A stretch of DNA of 64,000 bases from Fragum whitleyi (lineage: Eukaryota; Mollusca; Bivalvia; Cardiida; Cardiidae): positions 40,885,225 through 40,949,224 of the forward strand of contig OX411555.1 in NCBI GenBank assembly GCA_948146395.1. Reading direction: 5' to 3'. The notes beneath the pieces are model-generated. The model made no database searches, had not been told where the DNA came from, and was given only the letters and a program-made list of their open reading frames with translations. Shown here one piece after another: positions 24,712 through 37,171 of the stretch (position 1 is the first letter of the stretch; the number at the start of each line of letters is the position of its first letter). Made by a program: the position numbers and the translations under genes.

Positions 24712-24766
24712 ATCCCTCAAGTCATCTATGTATGTCGCTACCTGCATAAATATTCGTTTCTTTTTA

Positions 24767-25078
24767 TGCCCCCGATAGGGAGGCATCATAAATTTGACTT
24801 GTCCGTCCGTCCGTCTGTCCGTCCGTCTGTCCGTCCGTCTGTCCGTCCGTCCGTCCGTCATTCCGTCCAAAAACTTTAACATTGGCCATAACTTCCTTAT
24901 TACTTAACATATTCGCATCATACTTTACCACAACATTCCTTGGTACATTACCTTTCTGTAGGCACATACTTTGGTGACCTTGACCCCTGGATGACCTTGA
25001 CCTTCAACATAGATTGGCCATAATTTAAAATCAAAGCGGTGTCGGGGGCATTGTCATCTTACAGTGACAGCTCTTGTT
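24767..25078 (+). repeat. short element with (CCGT)n tract and GACAGCTCTTGTT end
   Basis: Head gcccccgatagggaggcatc, a CCGT/CTGT tract at 24801-24870, then a single core and the end ggggcattgtcatcttacag followed by tgacagctcttgttat. The 3' end matches that of the 176-bp-period element at 42858-42870. Confidence 0.7.
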
Positions 25079-25436
25079 ATTGATATCTTTATAAGAAGCC
25101 GTTCATAAGTTTGTTAAACCTTTTTTGAAACATGGAAAAATAAGTATATTGTTAGAATCTTAAATGCAAAAATATTTGATTTATCTATACAAGGTACTTA
25201 TTTATGAAAAAGGTATTCCGTTCAAATCCAATGCAAAAATATTGGATTAATCTATTCAAAAGACGTATTTGAAATGTAGATATTGATTTCTAATTGAATG
25301 TATTGATACTGTCTATGAATGTACGCCTCTTTCCCAGTTAGGATTCCCCCAGATGTAAACTATCGCATCTTGACCTGACAGACATTCTGTTAAAGCGTGG
25401 CGTCCACTGATAATATGTAGAAAATGGAAGGCAGTG

Positions 25437-25845
25437 GTGGCCCTCTGTCTTTCGCTCTCTCCCGCTCTCTCTGTGTCTCTGTCTATCCGCCCGTCTCTCT
25501 CTCTCTCTCTCTCTCTTCCTCCCTCATCCCTACCTTCCCTCATCATTTCCTTCCTTCCTCCCTTCCTTCCTTCCATCATTTCCTTCCTTCCTTCCTTCCT
25601 TCCTTCCTTCCTTCCTTCCTTCCTTCCTTCCTCCCTTCCTTCCTTCCTTCCTTCCTTCCTTCCTTTTTTTTCTGACTTCCTTATTTTCCTTCCCCCCTCT
25701 CTCTTTCTATCTTTTTCAAACTGTATCTCTTTCTCTCTCCGACCTCCTCTCCTCCCCCCTCTCTCTCTGTGTCAATCCCTCTCTCTCTCCCTCTCTGTCT
25801 CTCTATCTGTCTCGCTCCCCCTCTCCCTCTCTCTGATTTTTAATA
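25437..25845. repeat. polypyrimidine tract with (TC)n and (TTCC)n
   Basis: About 400 bases almost purely C/T on the + strand: (TC)n at 25480-25518, (TTCC)n at 25546-25665 with few interruptions, then TC-rich to 25845. Frames through it are low-complexity and not genes. Confidence 0.92.
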
Positions 25846-27445
25846 TTTTGGTATAATCAACAGGAAAAATGTAGAGTCGGTACTCTGCATTATATTTATC
25901 TGTTCACTGTGAAATAACTATATTAGAATCACGTTACCCCTTCTTTTCATGACCTTTTTTCTACATGCTTGGTAGCGCGTTAAATTCATATACAGTATAC
26001 TGAAACATCCCTTAGGAAATTTTTTAGACAAAATACCTTTACATCCATAACATACTGAACCTTGAAAGGAACGCCAAAGTATTTAGATTTGCAGAAAACA
26101 GTGAAATTCAGGAGGCATTTTATGTTCTATGGTGTACATGAAATCAACTAGCCCTCAGGTTAAAGAAAGAATACCGCTTATATCAAATCTTTGCTTGGTT
26201 GTTTAAATGGGCTGTGCAAGACGTTCGTAGTTATTGATTTAGATCGGACGAATTCGTCAGAGGAATTTTGCCAAATTCAAATGTTGCCTATCTTCGTGGG
26301 TAGATATTGGCGCTAAAAAGCCCCGAAAAAAACTTTGGTTATCAATGCCATTTTTTCACAAAAATGCCTATGAGTTTCCTTCCCAAAACAGAGAAAAATA
26401 AGTTTAAAAATTTCTTTCACTAGAAACAGCCAAGCTTTTTTCTGGTGGTACCAGTAATTCTCTTATAGGTCTAGAATATTTAAATGACACTAACAGCTCG
26501 TATTGGCAACTCAGAAAAGAAACGCATCATTTTCCAAAATAATTTGGTTGTTCGCCAATATATTTGGAATTAGTCGCCGACAAAACACCAAAACAACTCA
26601 AAATCGTGCATTTAAACACACGCATCCATTCAGAGATAACATCACTAACCACTGCCTATATTTGAGTAATTTTGTATTCTCCTTACCGTTAGGTTCCTAA
26701 TACTGGAGGTCGGCATAGACGAACGTAAGGCCTTTATCTGAACAACTGCTGTCATTCATATTTAACATCAATTTGCAAAATGACTGTTCATTGAAATTTT
26801 AAAAATAAGCCTTTACATTAAAAGATTTTCTAGTGCGTCGTTTCTTTTGTAATTCAGTATAAATATAGTAGAAATCAAGCTTATTTTCATGGGATGTCTC
26901 ATGACTTGATTTAAAGCACTGCACTCTTGTGCCAGCGACCTCGGTTAGACGGAGGGGAGGCGAGGTTCGAGTTTACATTCTTTGAAATGTCGTAAGAGTC
27001 TACGGCTGGGGTGGTATACGTCATTTTAGAATAATGATACGTTCGGGGACATTATTCGCAAACCAGTCTAATGATCAATGTTTTGTCAGTCTTAGAATTT
27101 TAAACGATGACTCTGATTGATTTATATAAAACGTATCGCCGAATTAAAACTCTCATTATTTAGATCAACAAACATTTGAGAATTGACTGGTTTGTAAATT
27201 CGGACTAAGATATGTCCTGAGAGAGGAGGTCAAAACATCGGACACGAAGATAACGATAATCTTGTTACTGATAGGGCTTGTCTTGTTACAAGATTAATCG
27301 CAATGTCTAATTCGTTTAATCTAAACTATCTCAATAAGAATTTTCTAACAACATTTTATAAGTCTTTTGTTTCTCATAGTTAATAAATTTAAGTGATTGA
27401 TTTTGTAATCAATTTATTTACTCTTTTACCTAATCGTTCGTTTTA

Positions 27446-27563
27446 TCATTCATTCATTCATTCATTCATTCATTCATTCATTCATTCATTTATTCATTCA
27501 TTCATTCATTCATTCATTCATTCATCCATTCATTCATCCATTCATTCATCCATTCATCCATTC
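27446..27563. repeat. (CATT)n microsatellite
   Basis: About 28 tetranucleotides, with CATC variants towards the right end. Confidence 0.92.
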
Positions 27564-28201
27564 AAAAAGAATTCCTGTTAGATAAGCAAACGAGCATTGT
27601 AACAAACCGATATTGAGCCTGTGCGTAACATTTCCGACCAATTTTCATATGCCGAACGGAAAGACTACGCACGCAATAGATAGTTATTGGCTTTTTGTCA
27701 CTTTTCACAAACTTGAAATGATTTAAGTGCAACCTTTGACGAACCAGGCTGCTCAATGTCAGTCCATTATGCACACATGCATTTGTTGGAAATACGAATT
27801 TTCTCAACTTATCCCTTGAAAAGTATAAGAAAGTGAAATTGTATGAATAAAAATTAGAGAATTAACGGGAATTCTTTACCCCTGCACACATAGAATCGCT
27901 GAAATTACAACGAAGGCCAATATATTTATTTATTATAATTGCTGGCCTGGTGATTACTCTGGCAAAAATTCAAGTTGGTTTAGGCGAATTCAAATCATTT
28001 TCAATAACGTTATAAACTTATTCTATGTCACCAATCGCTATTATACAAACACGCTATAAATCGCGAAACACTTGAATAAATATTTATGAAAATACATTAA
28101 GATTGATCTCTCCTACAAATATACTATTCTACCATATACGTATATTAAAGTGTTAAATGATTGAATATCAAAATATTGAACAAAAAATTTTGCCTAAGTA
28201 T

Positions 28202-28635
28202 AGGATAGAAAACGAGTGCCGGGGTATATAGGAAATATACACGAGCTTTAGCGAGTGTCTATTTCCCATATACCGCGGCACGAGATTTTCTATCTGACTT
28301 AGACCACGCTTTTATAGAATTGTCTGTATTTTTTCCCAAACCTCTTAAAAAAGCAAAAAAGGATAATACTCGCTGTAGTTTTACTGTAACTATAGGTAAT
28401 TACGCTTAATTGTTTCTTATTGAAGATCTTTGCATTTTCGCCACTGTAGAAAGTTTTTTCGAAAAAGCACCCGTATAAAATGTTCGTTATCCTTTTGAAA
28501 TGACTCGGCACGCAAAACCTGTCGAGACACACTACAACTGTATATCTGTAAATACAACGTTCGGAGTTGTATCTGTGATGTATACTTTTGAAATACTGTT
28601 CTCTGATTGGCCTTTTCGCTTCAAGCGTGGTCTAA
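28202..28635. repeat. AGACCACGC repeat (copy 1)
   Basis: The left part is a foldback (tatatagg ... cccatataccgc). Then come ttagaccacgctttt and, at the far end, caagcgtggtctaa. The right half includes 'acaacgttcggagttgtatc'. The second copy is at 52171-52637. Confidence 0.75.
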
Positions 28636-28769
28636 TGACGGTACAGCTAAAGATAGAAGGGGTATATAGGGTTTAAGATCAAAGAATTTCTGTTATTAAA
28701 GAACAAACTCTTCATCTAAATCGTGTAACAAACTTTTATTCTTAAATTTAATGACGACCACATTCATGT

Positions 28770-29690
28770 TTAACAAGAGGCATGTCGGACATGGCCATCT
28801 CCGCCATGAAAGCTTGATAGTAAGCTGAATCCTAATAAATAAAGGATTCTTTTGTACTTTAAGAGATATGCCCCCTACAAAATCTATGTCTTTAAAATAA
28901 CAAAGAGCAATAACTTAAAAATTATGCAAGCAGGAGTTTTAGATATTGTGCACTGCACTTCTCTTCAATAAGAACTATCCGCCTATTAAGTTTCAAGTTG
29001 ATAGCTTTTATACTTTAAGAGATATGCTCTGGACAAAATCTAAGTATTGAAAATAACAAAGGCCAATTACTCCAAAATTATGCAAGCAAGAGTTGAAGTT
29101 CTTGTGCACTGCACTTCTCCTTTATGAGATATATCCACCTACAAAGTTTCAAGTTGATAGCTATTAAACTTTGAGAGATATGCTCCGGACAAAATCAAAG
29201 TATTTAAAATAACGAAGACCATAACTCCAAAATTATACAAGCAAGAGTGTACACTGCACTTCTCCTCCATGAGATCTATCTACGAGGGTGGATCAAAAAA
29301 TACAAGGACTTTTACTATAACTTTGGAATTTTCCGACGGAAATAAATGAAATTTTGTTCAGGTCTCAAACCATTTAATGTTGATCTGATAATAAAATTAC
29401 AAGAGTCTCCTATGACTATGATGTAAAAAATCCAACATTTGATTTTCCTGGGTAGGTGCCACCGGCGCAGCCCATTTCTTCGCGAAGATCCATAGTCCGG
29501 ACCTTCCTACTTGAGCCCCAAATTGGCGCCTAACAATTTGAAACGCCGTCGTACCTATAAATGTTCAAGTTGATAGCTGTTGTACTTTAGGGTATAGGCT
29601 CCTGACAAAGTTAGTGACGGAATGGCGGACGGAGAGCATTACTATTTCCCCTTCGTCGAAAACGGCGGGGGAAAATAAGCGCCAAATCTG
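28770..29690. repeat. tandem-core element, about 155-bp period, interrupted by a mariner-like insertion
   Basis: Begins acaagaggcatgtcggacat. The phrase agagatatgc recurs near 28863, 29018 and 29173, and 'gttgatagct' recurs with it. The last unit is split at 29280 and resumes after 29553. It ends in 'gacggagagcatta'. Confidence 0.7.
29281..29553 (+). mobile_element. mariner-like deletion derivative
   Basis: A 273-bp insert in a tandem-core element. The left end TACGAGGGTGGATCAAAAAA and the inverted right end (read outward, TACGACGGCGTTTCAAATTG) match in 8 of the first 10 bases. Both start with TA at the junctions, as expected of Tc1/mariner insertions. No transposase can be read. Confidence 0.6.
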
Positions 29691-30365
29691 TACGATTGAA
29701 TACCGCCTAACGCACGTGGAAATAGGAAAATGTATTAATTAAGCAACGTGTTTAATTAATGGTTGCTATCTGATAGAAATCTTTAATTAAGAATTTATGT
29801 CCTATTCGCAATTAAGTCTCCTCACGCGAAATTTTCCATGACGTGTTGAAAGTTTCAACCCCGGACAGAAGTACTACTGGACGGACTGCCCTTATAGCCA
29901 AGGCAACACAAAATCGACCCTTCACGCGTTGTTTTTTTTCCGAATTCAAAAATAATTTGACTTATCTCTTACATTTTTAACCTCGTTGTTTCGATATTCG
30001 ATAGGTCGTACATTATATTTTCTCAGCCATTAGAAAGGCAACGAAATGTTACAGCATTACAAAAAAATTAGACAACGATTTTCTTAAGACTGGAGATTAA
30101 ATTATATTTAAACTCGAGATTACATTATTTTTTAAGCTCGAGATTACATTCATTTAAATCGGAAGTTCGATGTCGAGTCTCCGGTATTGACCATACACCT
30201 TACTCAAGCTTATCGACTTTCGCATTCATAGCTCTTATGAAGTTTGCGTTTTCCAGGATTTGCTTAACCCCTCTTTGCCGTTACCGTTTAATATCAGATG
30301 GACCGATTGGGGTAGGCTTGGTAAAACTAAAAGTAGAGGTACATATTAGAGGGTTTATTTCCAGT

Positions 30366-30529
30366 TTAAGGTAGTGGAACCGTGATAGTTCCACAACACT
30401 TTGGAAGTAATGAACTTTCACAATGTTTACCGAGGTTTCCTAATGAAAAACATTAGGAAACCTCGGTTAACACTGTTAAAGTTCATTACTTCCGAAACGT
30501 TTCGGAACTATTACGGATCCATTACCTAA
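30366..30529. repeat. TTAA-flanked foldback, GGTAGTGGACC family
   Basis: TTAAGGTAGTGGAACC at the left; the right TTAA is mutated to CTAA. The centre is a perfect hairpin of ccgaggtttcctaatg with its complement. Confidence 0.8.
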
Positions 30530-30944
30530 ATATCTTAATTTCTGATTAAAACCCTATATTGTGGGTACTTATATGAAATGGCCCGACGAGAAAGTTCCAA
30601 TGACTACCTACAATATAGGAATTGTGAAAGTATTGCGGAAATAGTAGCTCTAGAAAAAAATCACATTTTGCCCCATTTTGCTGCGACCTTTGTCTCTGGT
30701 GTAAGTGATATCCAATATTTCTTTTAAAGGTATAAATTGTTTCTGTCGATATTACATTGGTGAAAGTACCTGCTGTTTATTGTTTGTTTGTTGCTTGGCA
30801 ACGTGAGGTTGATTTTCTAGTCCAATCTCTGCAGAACCGCACGTATATGTACTTCTTTCTGTAAAATGTATTCGTGATAAATTTAGTTTAAGAGATGAAG
30901 AATTTTTTTCATTGGGGTATCAAATGTAAATATATATATATACA

Positions 30945-31090
30945 GTCAAGCCTGTCTTAAGCAAGCAGCCAAGGGACATTATAAAAGTGCTTGCTTAAGA
31001 CAGGCGCTTGCTTAATACAGGTCATTTTTAGTGCAATCAGTTCATTTGGGAACTTAATGGCCGCTTGCTTAAGACAGGTTGCTTGTTGCT
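30945..31090. repeat. CTTGCTTAAGACAGG repeat cluster
   Basis: The phrase gcttgcttaagacagg occurs at about 30991 and 31062, with a variant at 31005, plus its complement cctgtcttaagcaagc at 30951. Nothing else is recognised there. Confidence 0.65.
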
Positions 31091-32330
31091 TTTCAAGAAA
31101 TGTTGAAATCTTTGTTATCTACGTCGACTGAAGTAAGTCACGTGTTCGATCTTGAGTTTCTTCTCAAATGAATGTAACCTCTAAAGCTCTGTGGTTAAGA
31201 AAATCAAACAATGGTATTGGTCCGTACCACACAGTATTGAAACGAGACTAATAAAAAAATGATCAAATGCATAATCCAAAATCGTCAAACTTTGAGTACA
31301 TTTTGCTGGCTTTAGTTGATAAAGAAGAACAATAAAGACGTTTGCTGACTATTTCCGTTAAGGTAGTATTGTTATCCGCCCTCTTCAATTCAATAGGGTA
31401 CCTCGGAAAACGTCATGCCAAATTCGATCATTCACGTTGACGTCATTACTTCGACGCATCTGAACCTCTATTTTAAAACGGAAGCGAAATAAATGTCATT
31501 ACCTTTAAAAACGTCAAACTTTAAAATCAAGCCAATTACCATTTAAGTCTCAACGGGTGTACAGCGACCAATTTTCATTGATATTCAAAGAGCCTCTCCA
31601 ATGAGCAAGAAGAAACGTTAACGTTACGTAGCGATTCGAATTATATTTTGTTTTCAGCTAAGAACTGAAAAAAGATAATTTTGGGATTAGTCTTCTTCAC
31701 GATGAATGTGTAGACAGTGTTTTGTTGATTTTTAGCTTTCATCCTGCGTAAGTTATTCTATGCTTGTAAATGTTCATTTGACGTAACATTGGCAGGAACA
31801 ACAGAAGGCAGCAAGTTGTCTTATCAATGCAAGATACCTTACGCATAAAAACTGTCAGAAAAATCAACTGAATATTTAATTGAGAGTCTGTGATTCTTGA
31901 AAACGACCCACATGGCTACGTTAACGCCCACAATTCGGTAGCGGCTTCTTCAAATCACATCAAATTTTGCAAAATCAATTCAAAATGGTCAGAGCGTAAT
32001 TTGAAATATATTTCTTAGAATTTCTGCAGGTACTTTTACAGAAATCCAAGGTTTTATTGGATGGATACTTTTTATTTTTGCACATGGTTCAATCACCCTC
32101 TTTCCCTTATGAAACTATCCTGGATATACGTCCGTTTTGTAGGAAAAACAATTGTCATTTTTATCATTTTCCCCCAAAAAGAGGGAATTAAGAGATTCCA
32201 ACAAAACCTTATTATCTTGTTGATTTTTACTTTAAGACTTGAAATTAAGTCCAAATGGCCGTATTTTGCATTCGGCAAAACTAATATTCTATTTTTTTCA
32301 ATGGTTTTGAAAAAGTATCTTTGTTCTACA

Positions 32331-32423
32331 TTATTCACACCGTGTTTAATCACGACAGGAAAAATACATTGCTTGGGCAAAATTCGGTGTATTTTCCTTT
32401 CGTGATTCAACACGGTGTGAATA
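32331..32423. repeat. palindrome ATTCACACCGTGTTTAATCACG
   Basis: ttattcacaccgtg ttaatcacga at 32331 pairs with cgtgattcaacacggtgtga at 32401, with an inner stem of gaaaaatac / gtattttc. Single copy in the window. Confidence 0.7.
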
Positions 32424-34704
32424 AGGAGTACGAAGACAATCTTGAATGTGATCTTGAAATTTAATACTGCATGATTTATGCATAAACCATATACAGGTAC
32501 TAGTGACATAAAAGTAAGGTTACCCTTTCTAACAATTTACTATTTCGAAATGTTCATGTTATATTGCGCCCCCCCCTAACCCCCACCCCGAGGTTTGGTC
32601 GCTCAACGACGGCAGTATTTTTGACATTCGCGACAAAACATCAATCATACTCAACTAAGCACGAATTCCATCTTGAAATTAAAAATCTTTATTGCCTTTA
32701 ACTTCTAGTTGGAGCTCGTTCTCAGTTGAGCATGTCTGTGATTCTGCTAAAATACTATCATAAATGCATTAAATAGAAAGAGCATACTAATAAACTGTCA
32801 GATAGAGCATTCAATCTATAGTTGAAAGTTGGTATTAGACCTTCGTTTGAATTCTAAACTTACGTAAATTCTTCGGCGAGTAGGGCCTACGACTGTTGAG
32901 TAATAACCGCGGGCCCTGATAGTTCCTGATAGCACAATCGCCATATGCACGTAGGCATATATTGCCATAAAATGTTCACTATTAGGACGCCGATCCGCCA
33001 GAGCATGGACATTTAGAAATGTAACTTTTTTGCGCTGCCTAATTGACGTAAATACATCAAATCCAGTTGTATTTACGATGTCTAAGTAGTCTTGCATCTA
33101 CCCTTGATTTATGAAATACTATGGCAGACGAAATTTGACCCTATACAAAGTTAGTAACATCGTCTAATACAATCCAGTTGTATTTATTCATTCATTCCAA
33201 ACACTCACTCAAACCATCCAAAACGCTCCAAAGTCGTTCACAAACATTTCGAAATCGATCAAAACGATATCATTTCGTTGAAATTTATCAAATCATTCCA
33301 CGTTTTTAATAGTAAGCGTGGATAATAAATTTTCTGATTGGTCAGTGAAACCACAAGGATGTAACGTTGATATGTAAAAAGGGAGGTAATAAAATTTGCT
33401 AACTTCGTCTAATGTTGACGAAATTAGCAATACTGTACTATCTCCCTTAAAATTCCTTCAAAAGCCGCTCATCCATCTTCACGAGTCAAGGGGTATCGAA
33501 TCGATAAGATCTTCTCGAATACGAGATAAGTAAGCGTTCGTAATCCTTGGTTCGACAAGATGCCGCTCCTCACACTCTATTCAATATTCCAAAAATTTTC
33601 GACTTGTCATTTCCATGAGAATTTTGATTGTAGTTGCGCTAATCGTGTTCTTACTGATAGGGGCCGATACGTTTTGTTGTATATAAATGGTTTCATCTTC
33701 GCCACATTGGTCACAAATATGACCCTCTCACGAAAAGAGACCGACCATCTAGGTATTGCGTAATGTGTTGACGGGTTGCAAAGGCTGGCAAAGGTCGAAA
33801 GCTGTCGCACTTTGCTCATTTTCTTAAATCTAATGATGATTATCATATTACCCACGTCGCGTGAGTGAAATAGTTTGAATATTTTGATATTATACAGCTG
33901 TTATTACACTAGTGGGACAACAATGTAAATGCGCTCAGAGCCAATAGAACCGCGAAAATGACGTCATAATGCATATATTTTGCCGTCAGTTTCAAACGGC
34001 GTTATAAGTTTCGCGGAAAATTGAAATGTTGAATTTCGAGAAAAAATTTTTCGCAAAAAATAGGGTCATATTATAAATAGAATATAAAATGTGTGCACAT
34101 AAAGTATACCATTTATAAACTCGTCATCTAAAGCAGATAAAAACTCGGCACAGCCTCGTTTTTATCTGCATTGGATGAATCATTAAATAAATTCGGTATT
34201 CCGTGACCACTTGTTCAATATCACTCTGCGACCTCATGTTAACATTTACTGAGATCAATACCTTTTTTCAAATATCAATTATACGGGGTAACAAGATGGT
34301 CCCCTTTTGCGTGACGGGTCAAAGTAACTGTAGTATCGATTTATTTTGCCTGTGCTTTTGGTAATTGAACGACTAAAATGTCATATCTACATCTTGAATT
34401 AGGGCGAATGTGAATATTTCCCTTTATATAACATATACAGAAGGATCTTATTTCAATCAAAGGTCATTTTACGTGACGCTTTCATACACTGCACAAAACG
34501 ACTTAAGACCGATTATCTTGAATGTTTTTTGTGATCAATCATGCAGGAATGATTTTCAAAACGGACCAAAGTATGTGAACATCAGTTTGAAAAAAAGAGA
34601 AAACGAAAACAAAGCAACTTTCACAAAAATGTTGCAATTTCATATTTACGTGCAGTCTTTCTTGAAATGAAGGTACTCGTAATCATAATTTATCGACCTT
34701 TCTT

Positions 34705-35945
34705 TTAGCTGAGCTATTGTGGTAAGGTGAATGTCCGTCGTGTGACGTCTGTCGTCCGTCGTCAACATTTGCATTGTATGCACTCCAGAGGCCACATTTT
34801 TTGCCCGATCAACCTCAAATTTGGTCAGAATGATTGTAGATGATGAAATCTTGGACAAGTTCGAAATTGGGTCATCGGGGCTCAGAGACTAGGCCACGGA
34901 GTCAAATCTTAGAAAACCTTGTATGCACTCTAGAGGCCACAATTTTTTGCCCGATCAACCTGAAATTTGGTCAAAAATAGCGGCTTGATGAAATTTTGGA
35001 CAAGTTTGAAATTAGGTCAACTGATGTCAAAAACGAGGACACGATATCAAATTTTTGAAAAACCTTTTCTGCTCCCTAAAGGCCACATTTTTTGCCCGAT
35101 CAACCTTTTATTTGGTCAGAATGGTGATCATGATGGAGGAAATCTCGGACAAATTCGAAATAGGGTCAACTGGGGTCAAAAAATAGATCATGGGTCAAAG
35201 CTTAGAAAAACCTTGTATGCAACCTAGAGGCCATATGTATTGCCTGATCAACCTGATATTTGGTGAGAAAGATTGTCTTGATGAAATCTTGGACGAGACC
35301 AACATCTGGTCATCTGGGTTAAAAAAATAGGTCACGGGGTCAAATCATAGAAAAATATTGTATGCACTTTAGGGGCCACATTTTTTGTCCGATCATTCTA
35401 AAATTTGGTCTGAATGAGCTTCTTGGTGAAGGCTCGGGCGAGTTTGAAATTGGGTCATCTGTGGTCAAACTCTAGGTCACAGGGTCAAATCTTGGAAAAA
35501 CCTTGTATGCACTCTAGAGGCCACATTTTTTGAGTAATCAACCTGAAATTTGGTCAGAATGATTGCCTTAATTAAATCTTGGATGAGTTTGAAATCTGGT
35601 CAATTTGGGTCAAAAACTAGGTCAAGGGGTCAAATCATTGAAAAACCTTGTATGCACTCTAGAGGCCACATTTTTTGCCCAATCATTCTGAAATTTGATC
35701 AGAAATAATGCCTTTATCAAATCTTGGATGAGTTTGAAAATCGGTCAACAGGGGTCAAAAACTAGGACACGGGGTCAAATCTTAGAAAAATCTTGTATGC
35801 ACTTCAGAGGCCACATTTTTCGCCCGATCAACCTGAAATTTGGTCAGAATGATTGAATTGGTGTAATTTTGGATGAGTCTGAAATTGGATCAAGTCGAGT
35901 CAAAAACTAGGTCACAGAATCAAACCATAGAAAATCCTTGTAAGT
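34705..35945 (+). repeat. tandem-core element, 145-148-bp period, eight units
   Basis: The head has a 'gtccgtcgtgtgacgtctgt' tract. The phrase gaggccacattttttgcccg then recurs with its gcc at 34791, 34936, 35082, 35230, 35375, 35520, 35665 and 35810. It is a different sequence family from the 165-bp elements but built the same way. Confidence 0.85.
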
Positions 35946-37129
35946 CAACCTTGAAATTGTAAAAAAGGATACTCAAGTTGTATAGGAGCAACAGCATTGT
36001 TTAGCTTAGTGACATTCATTCATCATTCTTTTTCGGAACGTACTTTTAAACATTTAAGACAGTACATTAAGATGAGCGATTTAGGGCCACTTTGGCCTTC
36101 TTGTTAAATTTGTAAAGTATAACCATGGGTTTTAATTGCACTGTCAGCATTTCAGATACCAAATACGGGCTCCGTTCTGGATTATTAAATTTCATTACAT
36201 ACATGTTTGACTTCTTTAATAGACCATAAATATAGAATGGTAAGGACAAGTGTATTGTATGTCACCCTATACGCAAAAAAGGACCATCTTTTAAGGACCC
36301 AGCACGCCGAAAAGGGACCACCTTGGACCTCCATAGAAAAAATGTAACCCGTCACGCGAACAGGAACCATCTGGGTAGTCCGTTAAGTGTCGACCATAGT
36401 CAGACTGCACAGACTGACTAGGGTCAAAACTTTTCGCACTTAACTGATTTTCTGAATCTAGAATTATCAATCTACCTTATTATTCTGCGTAATTAATGAA
36501 CTGGCAGGGCGGGGCTTAGCCGTGACGTAATTTTCGAGTTAACTTTTCAATAATCTGGGTTCATTGAAATGTTAGTCTGCAATAATCGTGTACGCGTGCA
36601 AATAACTGTATCCTAAATCCAAAAGCATTCACGAGCTTAGAAAAAGAGAACACATTTCCTCGTTGGGCTACCAAAGCCTCGTAACTTCAGCTTAGACAAG
36701 CTGAAATTACGAGGGTTTGGTAACCAACCTACGCTTTACGGTCTCAAGTTAATTTTGTCGGCATTCTTTAGAAGTAAACAATAATGAATAAAGGCTGATC
36801 TACCTTAACCTTAAGTGCATCGACCCGTTACTTAGGCTCCATCCTGCCAGGGGAAAAATTGTGGATAATATCCCTTGTCTATCTGCGATGTATTGTTTTG
36901 GCGTCTATTTTCTGCTCACAAAAATGAAGACTATGATTGTGATACTTTTGGCAATTATACTCGCATGGTCATATCATGTGGCGACAAAAGAAAATCTACA
37001 AAACAATTATGAAGGCTTATTGTCGGGTTATTCTTTGTTTTCCAGAAAATTGTCAATATTTGATGATAGGTACATGTATTTCATATACAGGAAAAAAGTG
37101 AATATATTAAGACTTTACCAGTTGTTTTT

Positions 37130-37171
37130 GTGTATTTTCAGACTGAGTCTAAAAGAAGTCAGAACGTCACC
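37130..37171 (+). promoter_or_regulatory. 3' splice acceptor and start context of the DEGS gene
   Basis: A pyrimidine-rich run ends in CAG at 37139-37141, followed by 30 bases to the ATG in an ACCATGG context. The frame is also open upstream of that ATG back to the acceptor, so an upstream coding exon is possible but none was recognised. No TATA box or promoter could be assigned. Confidence 0.45.

Larger units (their letters stand above)
16346..36860. other. gene desert between CREBRF and DEGS
   Basis: About 20 kb with no supported exon on either strand. Besides the listed repeats, a diverged GAGCCTGTG foldback lies at 27612-27797. CRE-like TGACGTCA occurs singly at 31438 and 33959. An inverted 'gggaggtaata ... 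attgct' foldback lies at 33385-33450. Nothing is recognised in about 18780-20220 (apart from short AT-rich runs), 25860-27440 or 31100-32330. Confidence 0.65.

Noticed and set aside
25424..25856. Leu/Ser/Pro-rich frames
   Set aside because: Pure translation of the (TC)n/(TTCC)n tract.
32061..32509. Overlapping frames of 114 and 138 codons on opposite strands
   Set aside because: They cover the palindrome at 32331-32423, and no domain is recognisable in either.
32816..33097. 93-codon - strand frame
   Set aside because: No family resemblance that I can recognise, no splice context; not enough to call a gene.
34705..35945. CRISPR-like regularly spaced repeats
   Set aside because: Whole 145-bp units repeat with no constant-repeat/variable-spacer pattern, and the genome is eukaryotic.
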